Positions 8,598 through 17,319 are shown, counted from the first letter of the stretch. The stretch: DNA of 34,516 bases from Calditrichaceae bacterium (GCA_013360445.1 JABWBP010000069.1:1-34516), one strand, 5' to 3'. The notes: a model not told the origin generated them from the letters alone. A program made the numbers and translations.

Positions 8598-8628
8598 CAA
8601 ATGTAAAGAATAGGGGTTTTTTTTGCAA
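8598..8628 (-). promoter_or_regulatory. Probable promoter of the ffh-rplS operon
   Basis: On the minus strand, TTGCAA (8623-8628), a 17-bp spacer, then TACATT (8600-8605). The extended -10 TACATTTG (8598-8605) fits the Bacteroidetes TAnnTTTG pattern exactly. It would give a leader of about 50 nt before the ffh ATG. Confidence 0.6.
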
Positions 8629-8678
8629 CAGTTTTTTCTCGACCTGCCGGGATCGAAAACCGGCGCCGGGGATTGCGC

Positions 8679-9179
8679 CTACCCCATCACCGAATGGTAC
8701 TTCTTCAATGCTTTGGGGAGGCTTTTGAAAATCTCCGGCAATGCCTGCGCCAGGTCGCCCGTTGCATCGTACAGCCTGCCCAGCAGCTTCAAATCCAGCT
8801 CCCCGCTGATAATGTAGAGGTTTTTGCGGATGCGGCGGGCCAGACGGTGCCTTTGCCGGCGCAATTTTTTCAGCATCTGCTTCCGTTGCCGGGCGGCTTT
8901 TGCGTCGCTGCCCGGTATGTCGTTCCATTTCTGGTACAGCGCGGCAAATTTTTCCAGCTCTTTCCAGATGGTTCCGCGCAAAAAACCCCCGTCCGGGATG
9001 CCGGAAGCCGCGTCGATCATTTTCTCCAGCGCCAGCTTCACCCGGGCGCACTGCTCCTGCGTCAACCCCTCATTTTCCCGGGCCAGCAGGTCGTCTAACA
9101 ATTTTGACAGCACGTTGCTGCGAAAAGTGTTCAGGGACCACAGCGGAGTGCCTCTTTCGGTGCGGATTTCGTTTGCCAT
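8679..9179 (-). CDS. Basic helical protein of unknown function
   Basis: I do not recognise this 166-residue protein. The start beginning MANEIRTERGTPLWSL is chosen because GAGG lies nine bases upstream; an ATG 38 codons earlier lacks this support. The sequence looks almost wholly alpha-helical with no membrane segment or signal peptide. A very basic stretch (KKLRRQRHRLARRIRKN) lies in the second half, which could bind nucleic acid. It sits between serA and ffh on the same strand, about 140 bp ahead of ffh, with the ffh promoter in that gap. It is probably a genuine gene because the frame is intact and the ribosome-binding site is good. Confidence 0.7.
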   Translation of the reverse strand: MANEIRTERGTPLWSLNTFRSNVLSKLLDDLLARENEGLTQEQCARVKLALEKMIDAASGIPDGGFLRGTIWKELEKFAALYQKWNDIPGSDAKAARQRKQMLKKLRRQRHRLARRIRKNLYIISGELDLKLLGRLYDATGDLAQALPEIFKSLPKALKKYHSVMG

Positions 9180-9458
9180 TGTCTTTTTCCTCGTTGATTC
9201 GGTTTCGCTAATCGGACCAGCCTGCCCTTTCAGGGTTTTCGGATGCCGGCATCCGGCGTCAGACAGTATCGGCGAAAAATGTGCGTTTTTCAATGAAGCG
9301 GGTCACTTTTTGCGCAATGTGCAAAGCTGAAGCTTTGCACTCCGATGGGGGCGGGGAAAAAAATATCCCGGGGAGCCGGAAATTTTTGGCCCGGCGCCCC
9401 GGGAAGATTGTCAAAACGTTCTTTCTGAACCTTAACAGAAACCGCACCGCGGGGATCG
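9180..9458. other. Intergenic region with one strong palindrome
   Basis: No gene seen in 279 bp between serA and the 166-residue protein. It contains the 10+2+10 palindrome at 9319-9340. No clear terminator T-run follows the palindrome on the minus strand. Confidence 0.55.
9319..9340. repeat. Palindrome, 10-bp arms with GA centre
   Basis: The arm GTGCAAAGCT, the two-base centre GA, then AGCTTTGCAC, perfect over 22 bp. The outer part (GGAGTGCAAA on the minus strand) is shared with the palindrome at 21164-21183, whose inner bases differ. Confidence 0.85.
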
Positions 9459-11072
9459 CTACTCCGCGATATCCGCCAGGTACACCCGTTTCACGTGGGG
9501 GAGCGCTTCCAATTTCGCCTGCAACCCGCGATCCCATTTCCCCTCCACGTTCAGAATGTTAGCGGCGGTCTTGCCGGCCTTTACCCGGCGGGAAGAGAAG
9601 TTGGTGATGTTGATTTTGTGCTCGCCTAAAACGGTCCCCACGTTCCCGATCACCCCCGGCACGTCGTCGTTCTCGATGAGGATCATCTTCCCGCCCAGGT
9701 CCACGTCGGCGTCATATTTATCGAATTCTACCAGGCGGTAGATGCCCGCGGCGTACACCGTTCCGGCCAGGTGAACCATGCCGGTTTCGGTGTGGAAATC
9801 GCAGGCGATCAGGTTGGTGTAGCTGGTGAGGGGCTGGTCCTTGCGGGTAATTTCGATATTGATCCCTTTTTCCCGGGCAATGGCCAGGGAGTTGACCATA
9901 TTCAGCAGCTCGACCGCGTGGGTGGCTTCGGCGGTGCCCCCGGAGCGCAGCGCCCCGGCCATCAGGTGGGAGGCGATGGGCGTATCCGGCAACTCGGTAA
10001 TCTTGCCGTAGAAGCGAATCGCTACTTCTTTCAGCCGCCCGGTGCGAATCTGGCTGAACAGCGCGCCCAATTTTTCCGCCAGGGTGAAGTACGGGGCAAT
10101 CAGGGGCTGAATCTTCTCGTCGATAGAAATATAGTTGACCGCGTTGAGGGCCACGTTCTTGCGCGCGAACTCCACGATCTGGGCCATGATCTGGTCCGCC
10201 ACCTTGGTCTGCGCTTCCTCGGTTTGGGCGCCTAAGTGCGGGGTGGACACTACCTTGGGATGCTTGGCCAGTTCCCAGTAAGTCGGCGGCTCGCTCTCAT
10301 AAACGTCCACCGCGGCCGCGGCCACTTTGCCGGAGTTGAGCGCGTCCACCAGGTCATGTTCGTTCACGATCCCTCCCCGGGCGCAGTTGACGATCACCAC
10401 CCCGTTCTTGCAAGTTTTGAGATTCTCGGCGTTGAGCATGTTCTTGGTTTCGGCAATCTTCGGCGCGTGGATGGTGATGATGTCGGACTGCTTCAGCAAA
10501 TCTTTCAACGAAACCAGCTCCACCCCCAAGCGGTCGGCCATTTCTTTGGTAAGGATGGGATCGTAGCCGATGATCCGGGCGTTGAAGGCGGCTAAGCGTT
10601 TGGCCACTTCCCGCCCGATTTTGCCCAGCCCGATCACCCCGACGGTTTTCTCGAAGATTTCGTGCCCCATGTAAGTCTTGCGGTCCCACTTTTCCGAGCG
10701 GATGGAGGCGTTGGCGGAGGGAATCTGGCGCAGGGCCGCCAGCATCAGGGCAATGGTGTGCTCCGTGGCCGCGATGGTGTTCCCCCCGGGGGTATTCATC
10801 ACGATAATACCGCGGTGGGTGGCTTCCGGCGCGTCGATATTATCCACTCCCGCCCCGGCCCGCCCGATGATTTTCAGGTTGGGGCCTCTTTCCATGATCT
10901 CTTTGGTAACTTTGGTGCGGCTGCGCACCACCAGCGCATCGTAGCGCGGCAGAATTTCCATCAACTCCTCGGCAGAAATTCCGGATTTGTTGTCCACCGA
11001 AATGTCTTCCAGGCTGTTGTAGCGTTCCAGCACCGCAGCCGGAAGAGAGTCGGCAATCAGTACTTTGAACAT
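9459..11072 (-). CDS. serA: D-3-phosphoglycerate dehydrogenase (type 1, ASB and ACT domains)
   Basis: Oxidises 3-phosphoglycerate to phosphohydroxypyruvate with NAD, the first step of serine synthesis. The 537-residue length is that of the long bacterial type (as in Mycobacterium or Bacillus). The Rossmann motif GLGKIG is at 148-153. The catalytic set is visible: R232 in ARGG, E261 in the YESEPP region and H279 in PHLGAQTEEAQ. An ASB domain (about 320-455) and a C-terminal ACT domain (about 463-537, with ENDDVPGVIGNVG) imply feedback control by serine. The start with AAAGGAG eight bases upstream is preferred over an ATG 11 codons earlier. A stretch of heptamer words lies in the probable leader. 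Confidence 0.97.
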   Translation of the reverse strand: MFKVLIADSLPAAVLERYNSLEDISVDNKSGISAEELMEILPRYDALVVRSRTKVTKEIMERGPNLKIIGRAGAGVDNIDAPEATHRGIIVMNTPGGNTIAATEHTIALMLAALRQIPSANASIRSEKWDRKTYMGHEIFEKTVGVIGLGKIGREVAKRLAAFNARIIGYDPILTKEMADRLGVELVSLKDLLKQSDIITIHAPKIAETKNMLNAENLKTCKNGVVIVNCARGGIVNEHDLVDALNSGKVAAAAVDVYESEPPTYWELAKHPKVVSTPHLGAQTEEAQTKVADQIMAQIVEFARKNVALNAVNYISIDEKIQPLIAPYFTLAEKLGALFSQIRTGRLKEVAIRFYGKITELPDTPIASHLMAGALRSGGTAEATHAVELLNMVNSLAIAREKGINIEITRKDQPLTSYTNLIACDFHTETGMVHLAGTVYAAGIYRLVEFDKYDADVDLGGKMILIENDDVPGVIGNVGTVLGEHKINITNFSSRRVKAGKTAANILNVEGKWDRGLQAKLEALPHVKRVYLADIAE

Positions 11073-11114
11073 GGCGCTGCTCCTTTGGTTTGGCGATGAA
11101 AACAAACGATTCCT

Positions 11115-11180
11115 TCCTCACTCCCCATTCACTATTCTCTATTCCCCATTCACTCCTTACCATTCGCAATTTACTGATTC
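11115..11180. repeat. Heptamer-word repeat (NNCNATT type) upstream of serA
   Basis: Four in-phase heptamers at 11123-11150 (CCCCATT, CACTATT, CTCTATT, CCCCATT) are followed by looser words to about 11180. Only one arm is evident. It lies 45-110 bp before the serA start, probably in its 5' leader. Confidence 0.75.
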
Positions 11181-11231
11181 TCCCCCCTCTTCGTCCAAGT
11201 TCACGCTTTTTTTACCGCCAAACAATGACTT

Positions 11232-11260
11232 TGGTTAGGTTTAAAGATGATTTATGTCAA
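11232..11260 (-). promoter_or_regulatory. Tentative serA promoter
   Basis: The minus strand has a perfect TTGACA (11255-11260) followed after 17 bp by TAACCA (11232-11237), a poor -10. If real, the leader would be about 150 nt and would contain the heptamer repeat. Confidence 0.3.
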
Positions 11261-11323
11261 GTTTTGAGTTTCGAGTTTGGAGTTTCGAGTTGTGGGTTCA
11301 GGATTGCAGGAGTCGAGTTTAGC
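11259..11323. repeat. Heptamer-word repeat (GAGTTTN type)
   Basis: Five in-phase heptamers at 11259-11293: AAGTTTT, then GAGTTTC, GAGTTTG, GAGTTTC and GAGTTGT. Looser copies follow, such as GAGTTTA near 11315. It lies between the serA promoter region and the terminator at 11447-11484. Confidence 0.75.
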
Positions 11324-11446
11324 TGAGGAGTCGAAAAATTTGGCCCCGGCGCGGGCTGATTTTCTGGCCATGAAGCTTAAAACCCTCCCGCAGCGCCTTC
11401 TCGAGGAAAGCCGGAGATTTGTTATCGAACCGTCGGGGATGCGCCT

Positions 11447-11484
11447 AAAAAAAACAGCGCCGGCCTCCGAAGAGGCCGACGCTG
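11447..11484 (-). terminator. Rho-independent terminator of the zinc-ribbon/TonB-like gene
   Basis: On the minus strand, a 13-bp stem CAGCGTCGGCCTC pairs with GAGGCCGGCGCTG (one G-U pair) around a TTCG tetraloop. Eight T residues follow directly. It lies about 140 bp beyond the stop codon at 11621, with an inverted heptamer repeat in between. Confidence 0.9.
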
Positions 11485-11547
11485 GGGGTTTGGTGGGAGG
11501 GGGAGAGGAGATGAATGAGACCGACTCGTAGTCTCTAAGCTTTCGAT

Positions 11548-11607
11548 TTCACGCCTCACGCTTCACGTGTTACATCCCGCAATACGTGAAACGTGACTCG
11601 TGAAAGT
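11548..11607. repeat. Inverted heptamer-word repeat (TTCACGN type)
   Basis: The left arm at 11548-11575 is four heptamers (TTCACGC, CTCACGC, TTCACGT, GTTACAT). The right arm at 11584-11606 read on the minus strand gives TTCACGA, GTCACGT, TTCACGT. The arms can pair across a loop of about 10 bp. It starts about 15 bp after the stop codon at 11621. Confidence 0.85.
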
Positions 11608-11620
11608 AAATCATTCCGAA

Positions 11621-13546
11621 TTATTGAATGGATACCACCTCGATGGATTTGAAGCGCACCGGGTTGCCGTTATAAGTCGCCGGTTTGAAGCGGTATTTCT
11701 TGAAGGCCTCAGCCGCTAACCGGTTCAGACGCTCATCATCCGCCGGGGAAATCAGGCTCACGGTTTCAACCTGCCCGTCGGCGCCCACAATGCACTCGCC
11801 TAAGATCATGGTCATTTCTTTGGATTTATAATCCGCCGGAAGCTGGATCTTTTCGCGGTGGAGATATTCTTTCTTGCCCCCGTCTAAAAGGGTCTCTTCC
11901 ACCGGTTTGGGCGGTTCGGAAGAGGGTGAGACGCTGCCGCCCAGGGATACCAGGGAAATTCCCAACTCCTCTTCCCATTTCGAGGCGGCATTGGCCGGGG
12001 AAGGCGCCAGCCCCGCGGAAACCGCGGTGATCTGCGGCTGGCCGGCCGGGTTGCCCTGTTTTACGGTAGAGTTTTCCGAGGCGCCCTGGTTGAGCGTTTC
12101 GATCTGCCGGGAAATTTCTTTGAGCTTGTTGCGCTCCTGTTGAATTTGGTTTTTGAGGCGGTATTTTTCCCGCTGGAGATTTTTCAGCTCGTTTTTAGCG
12201 GCTTCCACCCCGCTCATGTCGTCGAGCATTCCGTAAACGTATTTCAATTTCAAGGCGCGGTCCAGGGCGTTTGCCACCACGGGGTCGCCGGGTTTGACGG
12301 CTAAGATATTCTGGTAAAACGTAACCGCCGCGTCGTACTGATCCCCATCGAAAGCTATTTCCGCCTGCTGGTAGAAATGGTCTAACATGCGGTTGCGCAA
12401 TTCCATCGCGGGGGTAAACCCGGGATCGTTTTGCAGAATTTCGACAATGTAATGATTTGCATTATCCTCCGCCGGCTCCAGGTAACGCCCGGCGTTGAAG
12501 GCATCGGCGGCTTTTTTCATCAGATCGTAGAGAAAAATCTGCTTTTCAAGACGCTCCCGGTCCAGCGCCCGGATGTGCTCCATGCGCTCCTTCACCAGGG
12601 AAATCTCCGCGCCCCGGGGAAATTGTTTTTCATATTGAAAGTAAAGCGCCCGGGCCGCGTCATATTGCGAGGCGTTGAAGAGCACCTCGGCGCGGGAGAG
12701 CAGGGATTTTCGCTGGAAATCCGGGTAGTATAGCGCGTAACCGCCCGCCGCTGCCGCAATCAGCAGCAGCACCGCGACAATCACATAGACCCCGGAACGC
12801 CGCCCGGCGCGAACCGGTTTCTCGACTACCGGCTGGAAGGGTTTTGCGGACCCGGGTATTTTCTGATCCCGAAGCGGAGCAGCGGGAGGCGTCTGGGCTT
12901 TCGCAGCGGCCTTTGCCCGACGCTCTTTGCGGGCCGTGCGCCATAAATCAAGCTCTTTTTCGATCAGCGTCATCAACGAGCCGGCCGGCCGCGAGGGGGA
13001 TTTCTTCACTTTGGCCGCTTTCGGAGAAGCCATTTTCGCGGATTCCTCCGGCTGCGGGCGCCGGGGCGACTTTTCCGGGCGGCTGGCAGCCGCGGCAGGA
13101 GCGGAACCATTTTTAACCGCCGCGGGAGAGGAATTCGTCCCCGGTTGCAGCAAGTCGGAAAGCCGCTTCAAGTCAATTTCCGGCGCTGCCGGGGGTTTCT
13201 GGGCCGCGGGGGTGGGCGGTTTTGAAGATTCCGGGGCCGGTTTCAGGGGAGGTTTCTGGCCCGGCTGCCGGGTTGCCGGCGACTGGAACGAATCAACCTT
13301 TTGTTGCGCAGTATTGGATACTCCCGCCGGCTGCGCCGCCCTGGCCGCCTTACTTTTCAACAAGAGATCCAGCCGCACGGTGCTTTCGATCCCGTGCATC
13401 GGGCAGATACGCGAGGGTAATTTCCGCTTGCAGCGCTTGCAATAATATTTCGGCTGCGGTTCTGCGGAATCGGATAACAGGTTGCCACAATGAGGGCATT
13501 TCTGATATTGGTCGCTGACGTATTCTGCACACTGGCGGCAAAACAT
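11621..13546 (-). CDS. Zinc-ribbon, single-TM, TPR-like protein with TonB-like C-terminus
   Basis: A 641-residue protein with an unusual domain order. Two N-terminal zinc-binding segments are seen: CRQC/CPHC (3-6, 17-20) and CKRC with C48 and H51. A long Pro/Ala/Lys-rich linker runs to about 250. One membrane helix follows at about 253-272 (VYVIVAVLLLIAAAAGGYAL). TPR-like helices cover 283-435 and a coiled coil 448-487. The C-terminus (about 570-641) resembles the TonB/energy-transducer C-terminal domain (ECIVGADGQVETVSLI, AFKKYRFKPATYNGNPV). It probably has a cytoplasmic zinc ribbon and a periplasmic C-terminus. The start is chosen for GGGAG nine bases upstream. It ends at a strong terminator. 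The function is unknown. Confidence 0.85.
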   Translation of the reverse strand: MFCRQCAEYVSDQYQKCPHCGNLLSDSAEPQPKYYCKRCKRKLPSRICPMHGIESTVRLDLLLKSKAARAAQPAGVSNTAQQKVDSFQSPATRQPGQKPPLKPAPESSKPPTPAAQKPPAAPEIDLKRLSDLLQPGTNSSPAAVKNGSAPAAAASRPEKSPRRPQPEESAKMASPKAAKVKKSPSRPAGSLMTLIEKELDLWRTARKERRAKAAAKAQTPPAAPLRDQKIPGSAKPFQPVVEKPVRAGRRSGVYVIVAVLLLIAAAAGGYALYYPDFQRKSLLSRAEVLFNASQYDAARALYFQYEKQFPRGAEISLVKERMEHIRALDRERLEKQIFLYDLMKKAADAFNAGRYLEPAEDNANHYIVEILQNDPGFTPAMELRNRMLDHFYQQAEIAFDGDQYDAAVTFYQNILAVKPGDPVVANALDRALKLKYVYGMLDDMSGVEAAKNELKNLQREKYRLKNQIQQERNKLKEISRQIETLNQGASENSTVKQGNPAGQPQITAVSAGLAPSPANAASKWEEELGISLVSLGGSVSPSSEPPKPVEETLLDGGKKEYLHREKIQLPADYKSKEMTMILGECIVGADGQVETVSLISPADDERLNRLAAEAFKKYRFKPATYNGNPVRFKSIEVVSIQ

Positions 13547-13953
13547 CTTTAGAACTCCCTTTGAATTATCTTTTAAAACACATCTGTTTATAACCCGCCC
13601 GGAAAAACCGGAAAAGCGCATTAGTTTTACACCGAAATCGGGCGAATACGCCGGCTCTCATTCTTATCGGCTTTTACGCTGGAAAGATTAAACCATTATC
13701 CACAATGGTTAACGCGGGTTGTAACAGATCGCTTCGTCTTCCTTGATCAACTTACATTGATTCTTTAAGCAAGTGGCGTTCCAAAAATTGGCAAACGCTT
13801 CCAAAATCTTCCCAAAATACCCGAACCGGATCCCGCGATACTCCCGGAAACTACACCATATCGTAAAATAGCGGGCAAAAATCTACCGAAAATTACTCTT
13901 GAAAAACGGCCGTTTCCGGCCTAACTTGGGTTCAAAAAACCACGGAGGACATC
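13547..13953. other. Divergent control region
   Basis: About 400 bp between divergent genes, without a gene. It holds a 7-bp-arm inverted repeat AACCATT...AATGGTT (13691-13710) enclosing a perfect DnaA-box-like TTATCCACA (13696-13704), and the plus-strand promoter at 13899-13927. Confidence 0.6.
13899..13927 (+). promoter_or_regulatory. Probable promoter of the C25-like gene
   Basis: TTGAAA (13899-13904), a 17-bp spacer and TAACTT (13922-13927). The extended TAACTTGG also fits the Bacteroidetes TAnnTTTG pattern at seven of eight positions. It predicts a leader of about 20 nt that includes the GGAGG at 13944-13948. Confidence 0.55.
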
Positions 13954-16900
13954 ATGCGCCTGGTTTTACTCTCCATAATGTGTGCTATTTTGATACAGTT
14001 TAGCGCGAACGCGCAGGAGTATTACAAATTGTATTTCGCCGCGGAGGGGATTTACAAAGTGACCGGTCAGGAATTAGCCGACGCCGGCATCCCCATTTCC
14101 CAAATCCAGCCGCAGACTATCCAGCTCTTTTCCGACGGGCAGAATATTCTCCCCTACTCCACCGCGGAGCCGGAACCGCAGCTTCAGGAGGTCGCGATTC
14201 TGGTGGAAGACGGCGGCGACGGGCAGTTCGATCCGCAGGATTACTTGCAGTTTTACGGGCAATCGCTCCACCGCTTCGAGTGGGACGCGGATGCGGGAGA
14301 TTACCGCTTCCGCAGCAGTCCCTACGATACCCTGGCCTGTTACTGGCTGCGCTGGAACGCGGCGCCGGGCAAGCGCAGCGCGCAAAAAAACGGCTCGCCG
14401 GTGAGCGGGGGCGCTATTTTACGCGATACTTTTACGGATCGCCTGCGCCTGGAAAAAGACCGCTTCAATCCCATCAAATCCGGCCTGATCTGGAGTTGGA
14501 ACCTTTTCGGGCAAAATAACACCTTCGAGCACTCCTTTGAATTGAGCGGCGTGGCCGGGGCGGAAGGGCTGGCAACCGCGCGGCTGCTATTTTTGGACGT
14601 TTACTACAACCCTTACCCGCCCGGAATGATCAGTGTCCGGGTCAACACTGCCCTGATGGGAACGGCGACGGGCAACCACACCATCACTGCGCCGGTGCCG
14701 ATATACGAAGGAGCCAATACCGTGCAGGCAGAGTATTTCCCCTCCGATCCCGCGGATACCCTGGAGCAAAGCGGGTTCGACTGGTTGGAACTGCTCTATC
14801 CCCGTTACACCGGCCTGGCCGGAAACGAAATGAAGATATTCATCGCGCCAACCTCGGGCATTTTCCATACGAAATACCGCAGCGGCGGCGACCCGGCGGC
14901 GATCTTCGACGTCACCGACCCCTTCAACGTGCGGCACATTTTCACCGATAACGATTCCCTGTTCGAAGATACTCTTACCGCGGAACACAAGGTGTACTGG
15001 CTCAATCGTGAAAATTTTGCTCACTCCGTGGCCAGCATCCAGCCGGGGCAGCGGAATATTTTCTCCCCCGCGGATGGGGCGGATTATTTGATCATCACCC
15101 GGCGCCAAACCGAACCGCTCATGCAGCCGCTGAAAGCGCACCGGGAGGCGTACAACAATTTTGCGGTGAAAATCGTCGCGGTGGAGGATATTTTCGAGGA
15201 ATTCGGCTTTGGCCGGGCGGATCCTACCGCCATCCGCAATTTCATCAAATTTGCCCACGCCAACTGGAATCCCCAGCCGCAATACGTCCTGCTCGCCGGG
15301 AACGGGTACTACGATTACCGTAATTTGAGCGGAGAGTACCCCGTGAACTGGGTTCCGGCGTTCGAGATTTCCGGGAATGATGACATTTCTTCCCGGGCCG
15401 TCGATGATTTCTACGTGGACCTCAGCTTTACCGACGAGCCGGGCTTTCCGCCATTTCCGCAGCCCTTCGAGAACGATTTTATTCCCGGGCTTCGGGAAGA
15501 TCACAGCGAACATGGAAAAGTCGATGATCCGGAGGCAATCTCTCAGAATTTTAACAACATCGATCCGCAAATCCCCATCGGGCGCTTTCCCGCGGATACC
15601 CCGGAAGAGTTAGCCGCCCTGGCGGAAAAAACCATCCGCAGCGAAGTGAATTATCAGCCGGGCTTATGGCGGTTGAGCGCGCTGCTGATTGCGGATGACG
15701 AATTCCGGGGGCCAGGCAGCGGCAATGAATTCTTCCATTTAGAGCAATCGGAGAATCTCGCCAGCAACGAGTTCCCTTCAGAACTGCGAATTTACAAGCT
15801 GCATGAAAGAGAGTATCCCTTTGCCGGCAACGAAAAACCGGCCGCCACCCGGCAGTTGATCAACTGGTTCAACCTGGGAAACCGGATCGCGATGTTCTAT
15901 GGCCATGGAAATGATGAACAATGGACCCATGAAAATTTGTTGAACGTGCAGCGGGATATGGTGTCTATCAGAAATGACGATAAACTATGCTTCTTTGGCG
16001 GGGCCAGCAGCCTGTATAAATTCGATGACCGGCGCGGGGGAATCTTGCAGAATTTGCTCAAACGAGAGAAATCCGGCTTAACCGCGACACTTACCGCCAA
16101 CCGCCCGGCTTTTGCCTTTCAAAGTGATATATTTTTCAGACGCTTTTTTAGTCGCCTTTTTGGAGACGCCGGGGGATTTGCCGGCAAAGCGGTAATGCTG
16201 GCCAAAATCAGCGGCACCGATAATCAAAAAAGACACCTCCTCGGCGACCCGGCCCTCAACCTCTCCCTGCCGGCGGAGCGGGTTCACGTCACTGCGATTA
16301 CCCCGGATACTCTCAAGGCCCGCAGCCTGGCGCAAATCAGCGGCTACGTTGATAACCCCGCCGCGGGCGATTCTTTACTGGTCGAAGTGCGAGAGCCGGG
16401 GAAGATAAAATCTATTCCTCCTCCCTCTTTTCTCACAAGCTACGAAGCCACCGGCGGCGCGCTCTTCCGCGGCTGCGTTCCCCTGAACAACGGGCAGTTC
16501 ACCTTCCAGTTCGTGGTCTCCGGCGACGTTCCCGCAGACTCCGCCGCCGCGCGCGGAAAGCTGCACGCCTACATCTGGAACGGGCTGAACGAGGGGATGG
16601 GGTTTGTGAATTCCCTGCCGGTGGGCGGCTCCGTAAGCGGGACGGGCGACGTGACCCCGCCGCAGATCACCCTGACCGTTACCGGCGGGGATACCGTGGG
16701 GCGGGACGCCTACCTGATCGCGCAAATCTTCGATGAAAGCGGCGTCAACCTCTCCCGCTTCCAGAACCATTACCCCCTGCTGTTCATCGACGGGAACTAT
16801 CAGGATACTCTCAACCCCGGGGATTTCTTTTATTACCAGGAGGGAAGTTACCAATCGGGGACGCTGCGCTACCCCCTGCCCTATCTCTCCGCGGGCAGCC

Positions 16901-17319
16901 ACACCCTCACCCTGAAGGCGCATGACACTTACAACAACGCCGCCAGCGATTCGATCTCCTTCGTGACCGGCATTACCCCGCCGCCGGGCTACCTTCCCGA
17001 CCAGATCAGCCTGGCGCAGAATTATCCCAACCCCTTCAACCCGGAAACCGCCATTCCCTTCAGCGTGAGCGGGAGCAGCCGCTACCGGGTGCGCCTGGAA
17101 GTTTTCAACCTCTTAGGGCAAAAAGTGCGCACTCTGCTAAACGAAATCGTTTTAGCCGGGGAATACGAAGCCCGCTGGGACGGGCGCGACCAGCGCGGCA
17201 ACCCGGTCGCCAGCGGGCTTTATATTTATCGCCTGCGGGTTTCCAGCCATTTCCCGGAAGTTTCCGGCCAGCGCGGGGGAATTTACCAGCAGGCGCGGAA
17301 GATGCTGCTGATCCGGTGA
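13954..17319 (+). CDS. C25 (gingipain/PorU-like) secreted protein with FlgD-like sorting domain
   Basis: A 1121-residue exported protein. A signal peptide ends near ANA|QEYY (residue 20). The N-terminal half is beta-rich. The C25 peptidase-like domain covers about 377-770 and ends LLGDPALNL. The catalytic-type histidine is H651 in YGHGNDEQW. The position where C25 enzymes carry the nucleophilic cysteine (five residues before FDD) is serine, S685 in GGASSLYKFDD. This may therefore be a pseudo-peptidase, or an enzyme using serine or C679. Further Ig-like regions follow. The C-terminus (about 1020-1121) is a FlgD_Ig-type T9SS sorting module with YPNPFNP (1024-1030). GGAGG lies five bases before the ATG. 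It stands alone behind its own promoter. Confidence 0.9.
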   Translation: MRLVLLSIMCAILIQFSANAQEYYKLYFAAEGIYKVTGQELADAGIPISQIQPQTIQLFSDGQNILPYSTAEPEPQLQEVAILVEDGGDGQFDPQDYLQFYGQSLHRFEWDADAGDYRFRSSPYDTLACYWLRWNAAPGKRSAQKNGSPVSGGAILRDTFTDRLRLEKDRFNPIKSGLIWSWNLFGQNNTFEHSFELSGVAGAEGLATARLLFLDVYYNPYPPGMISVRVNTALMGTATGNHTITAPVPIYEGANTVQAEYFPSDPADTLEQSGFDWLELLYPRYTGLAGNEMKIFIAPTSGIFHTKYRSGGDPAAIFDVTDPFNVRHIFTDNDSLFEDTLTAEHKVYWLNRENFAHSVASIQPGQRNIFSPADGADYLIITRRQTEPLMQPLKAHREAYNNFAVKIVAVEDIFEEFGFGRADPTAIRNFIKFAHANWNPQPQYVLLAGNGYYDYRNLSGEYPVNWVPAFEISGNDDISSRAVDDFYVDLSFTDEPGFPPFPQPFENDFIPGLREDHSEHGKVDDPEAISQNFNNIDPQIPIGRFPADTPEELAALAEKTIRSEVNYQPGLWRLSALLIADDEFRGPGSGNEFFHLEQSENLASNEFPSELRIYKLHEREYPFAGNEKPAATRQLINWFNLGNRIAMFYGHGNDEQWTHENLLNVQRDMVSIRNDDKLCFFGGASSLYKFDDRRGGILQNLLKREKSGLTATLTANRPAFAFQSDIFFRRFFSRLFGDAGGFAGKAVMLAKISGTDNQKRHLLGDPALNLSLPAERVHVTAITPDTLKARSLAQISGYVDNPAAGDSLLVEVREPGKIKSIPPPSFLTSYEATGGALFRGCVPLNNGQFTFQFVVSGDVPADSAAARGKLHAYIWNGLNEGMGFVNSLPVGGSVSGTGDVTPPQITLTVTGGDTVGRDAYLIAQIFDESGVNLSRFQNHYPLLFIDGNYQDTLNPGDFFYYQEGSYQSGTLRYPLPYLSAGSHTLTLKAHDTYNNAASDSISFVTGITPPPGYLPDQISLAQNYPNPFNPETAIPFSVSGSSRYRVRLEVFNLLGQKVRTLLNEIVLAGEYEARWDGRDQRGNPVASGLYIYRLRVSSHFPEVSGQRGGIYQQARKMLLIR

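Noticed and set aside
10840-11169. Alternative minus-strand frame at the serA start
   Set aside because: Its first residues are heptamer-repeat translation and the remainder is an out-of-frame reading of serA.
13691-13710. Replication origin
   Set aside because: Only one DnaA-box-like site, no AT-rich unwinding region and no dnaA, dnaN or gidA nearby.
14587-15570. A 327-codon minus-strand frame within the C25-like gene
   Set aside because: Antisense shadow; the plus-strand gene has a promoter, ribosome-binding site, signal peptide and sorting domain.
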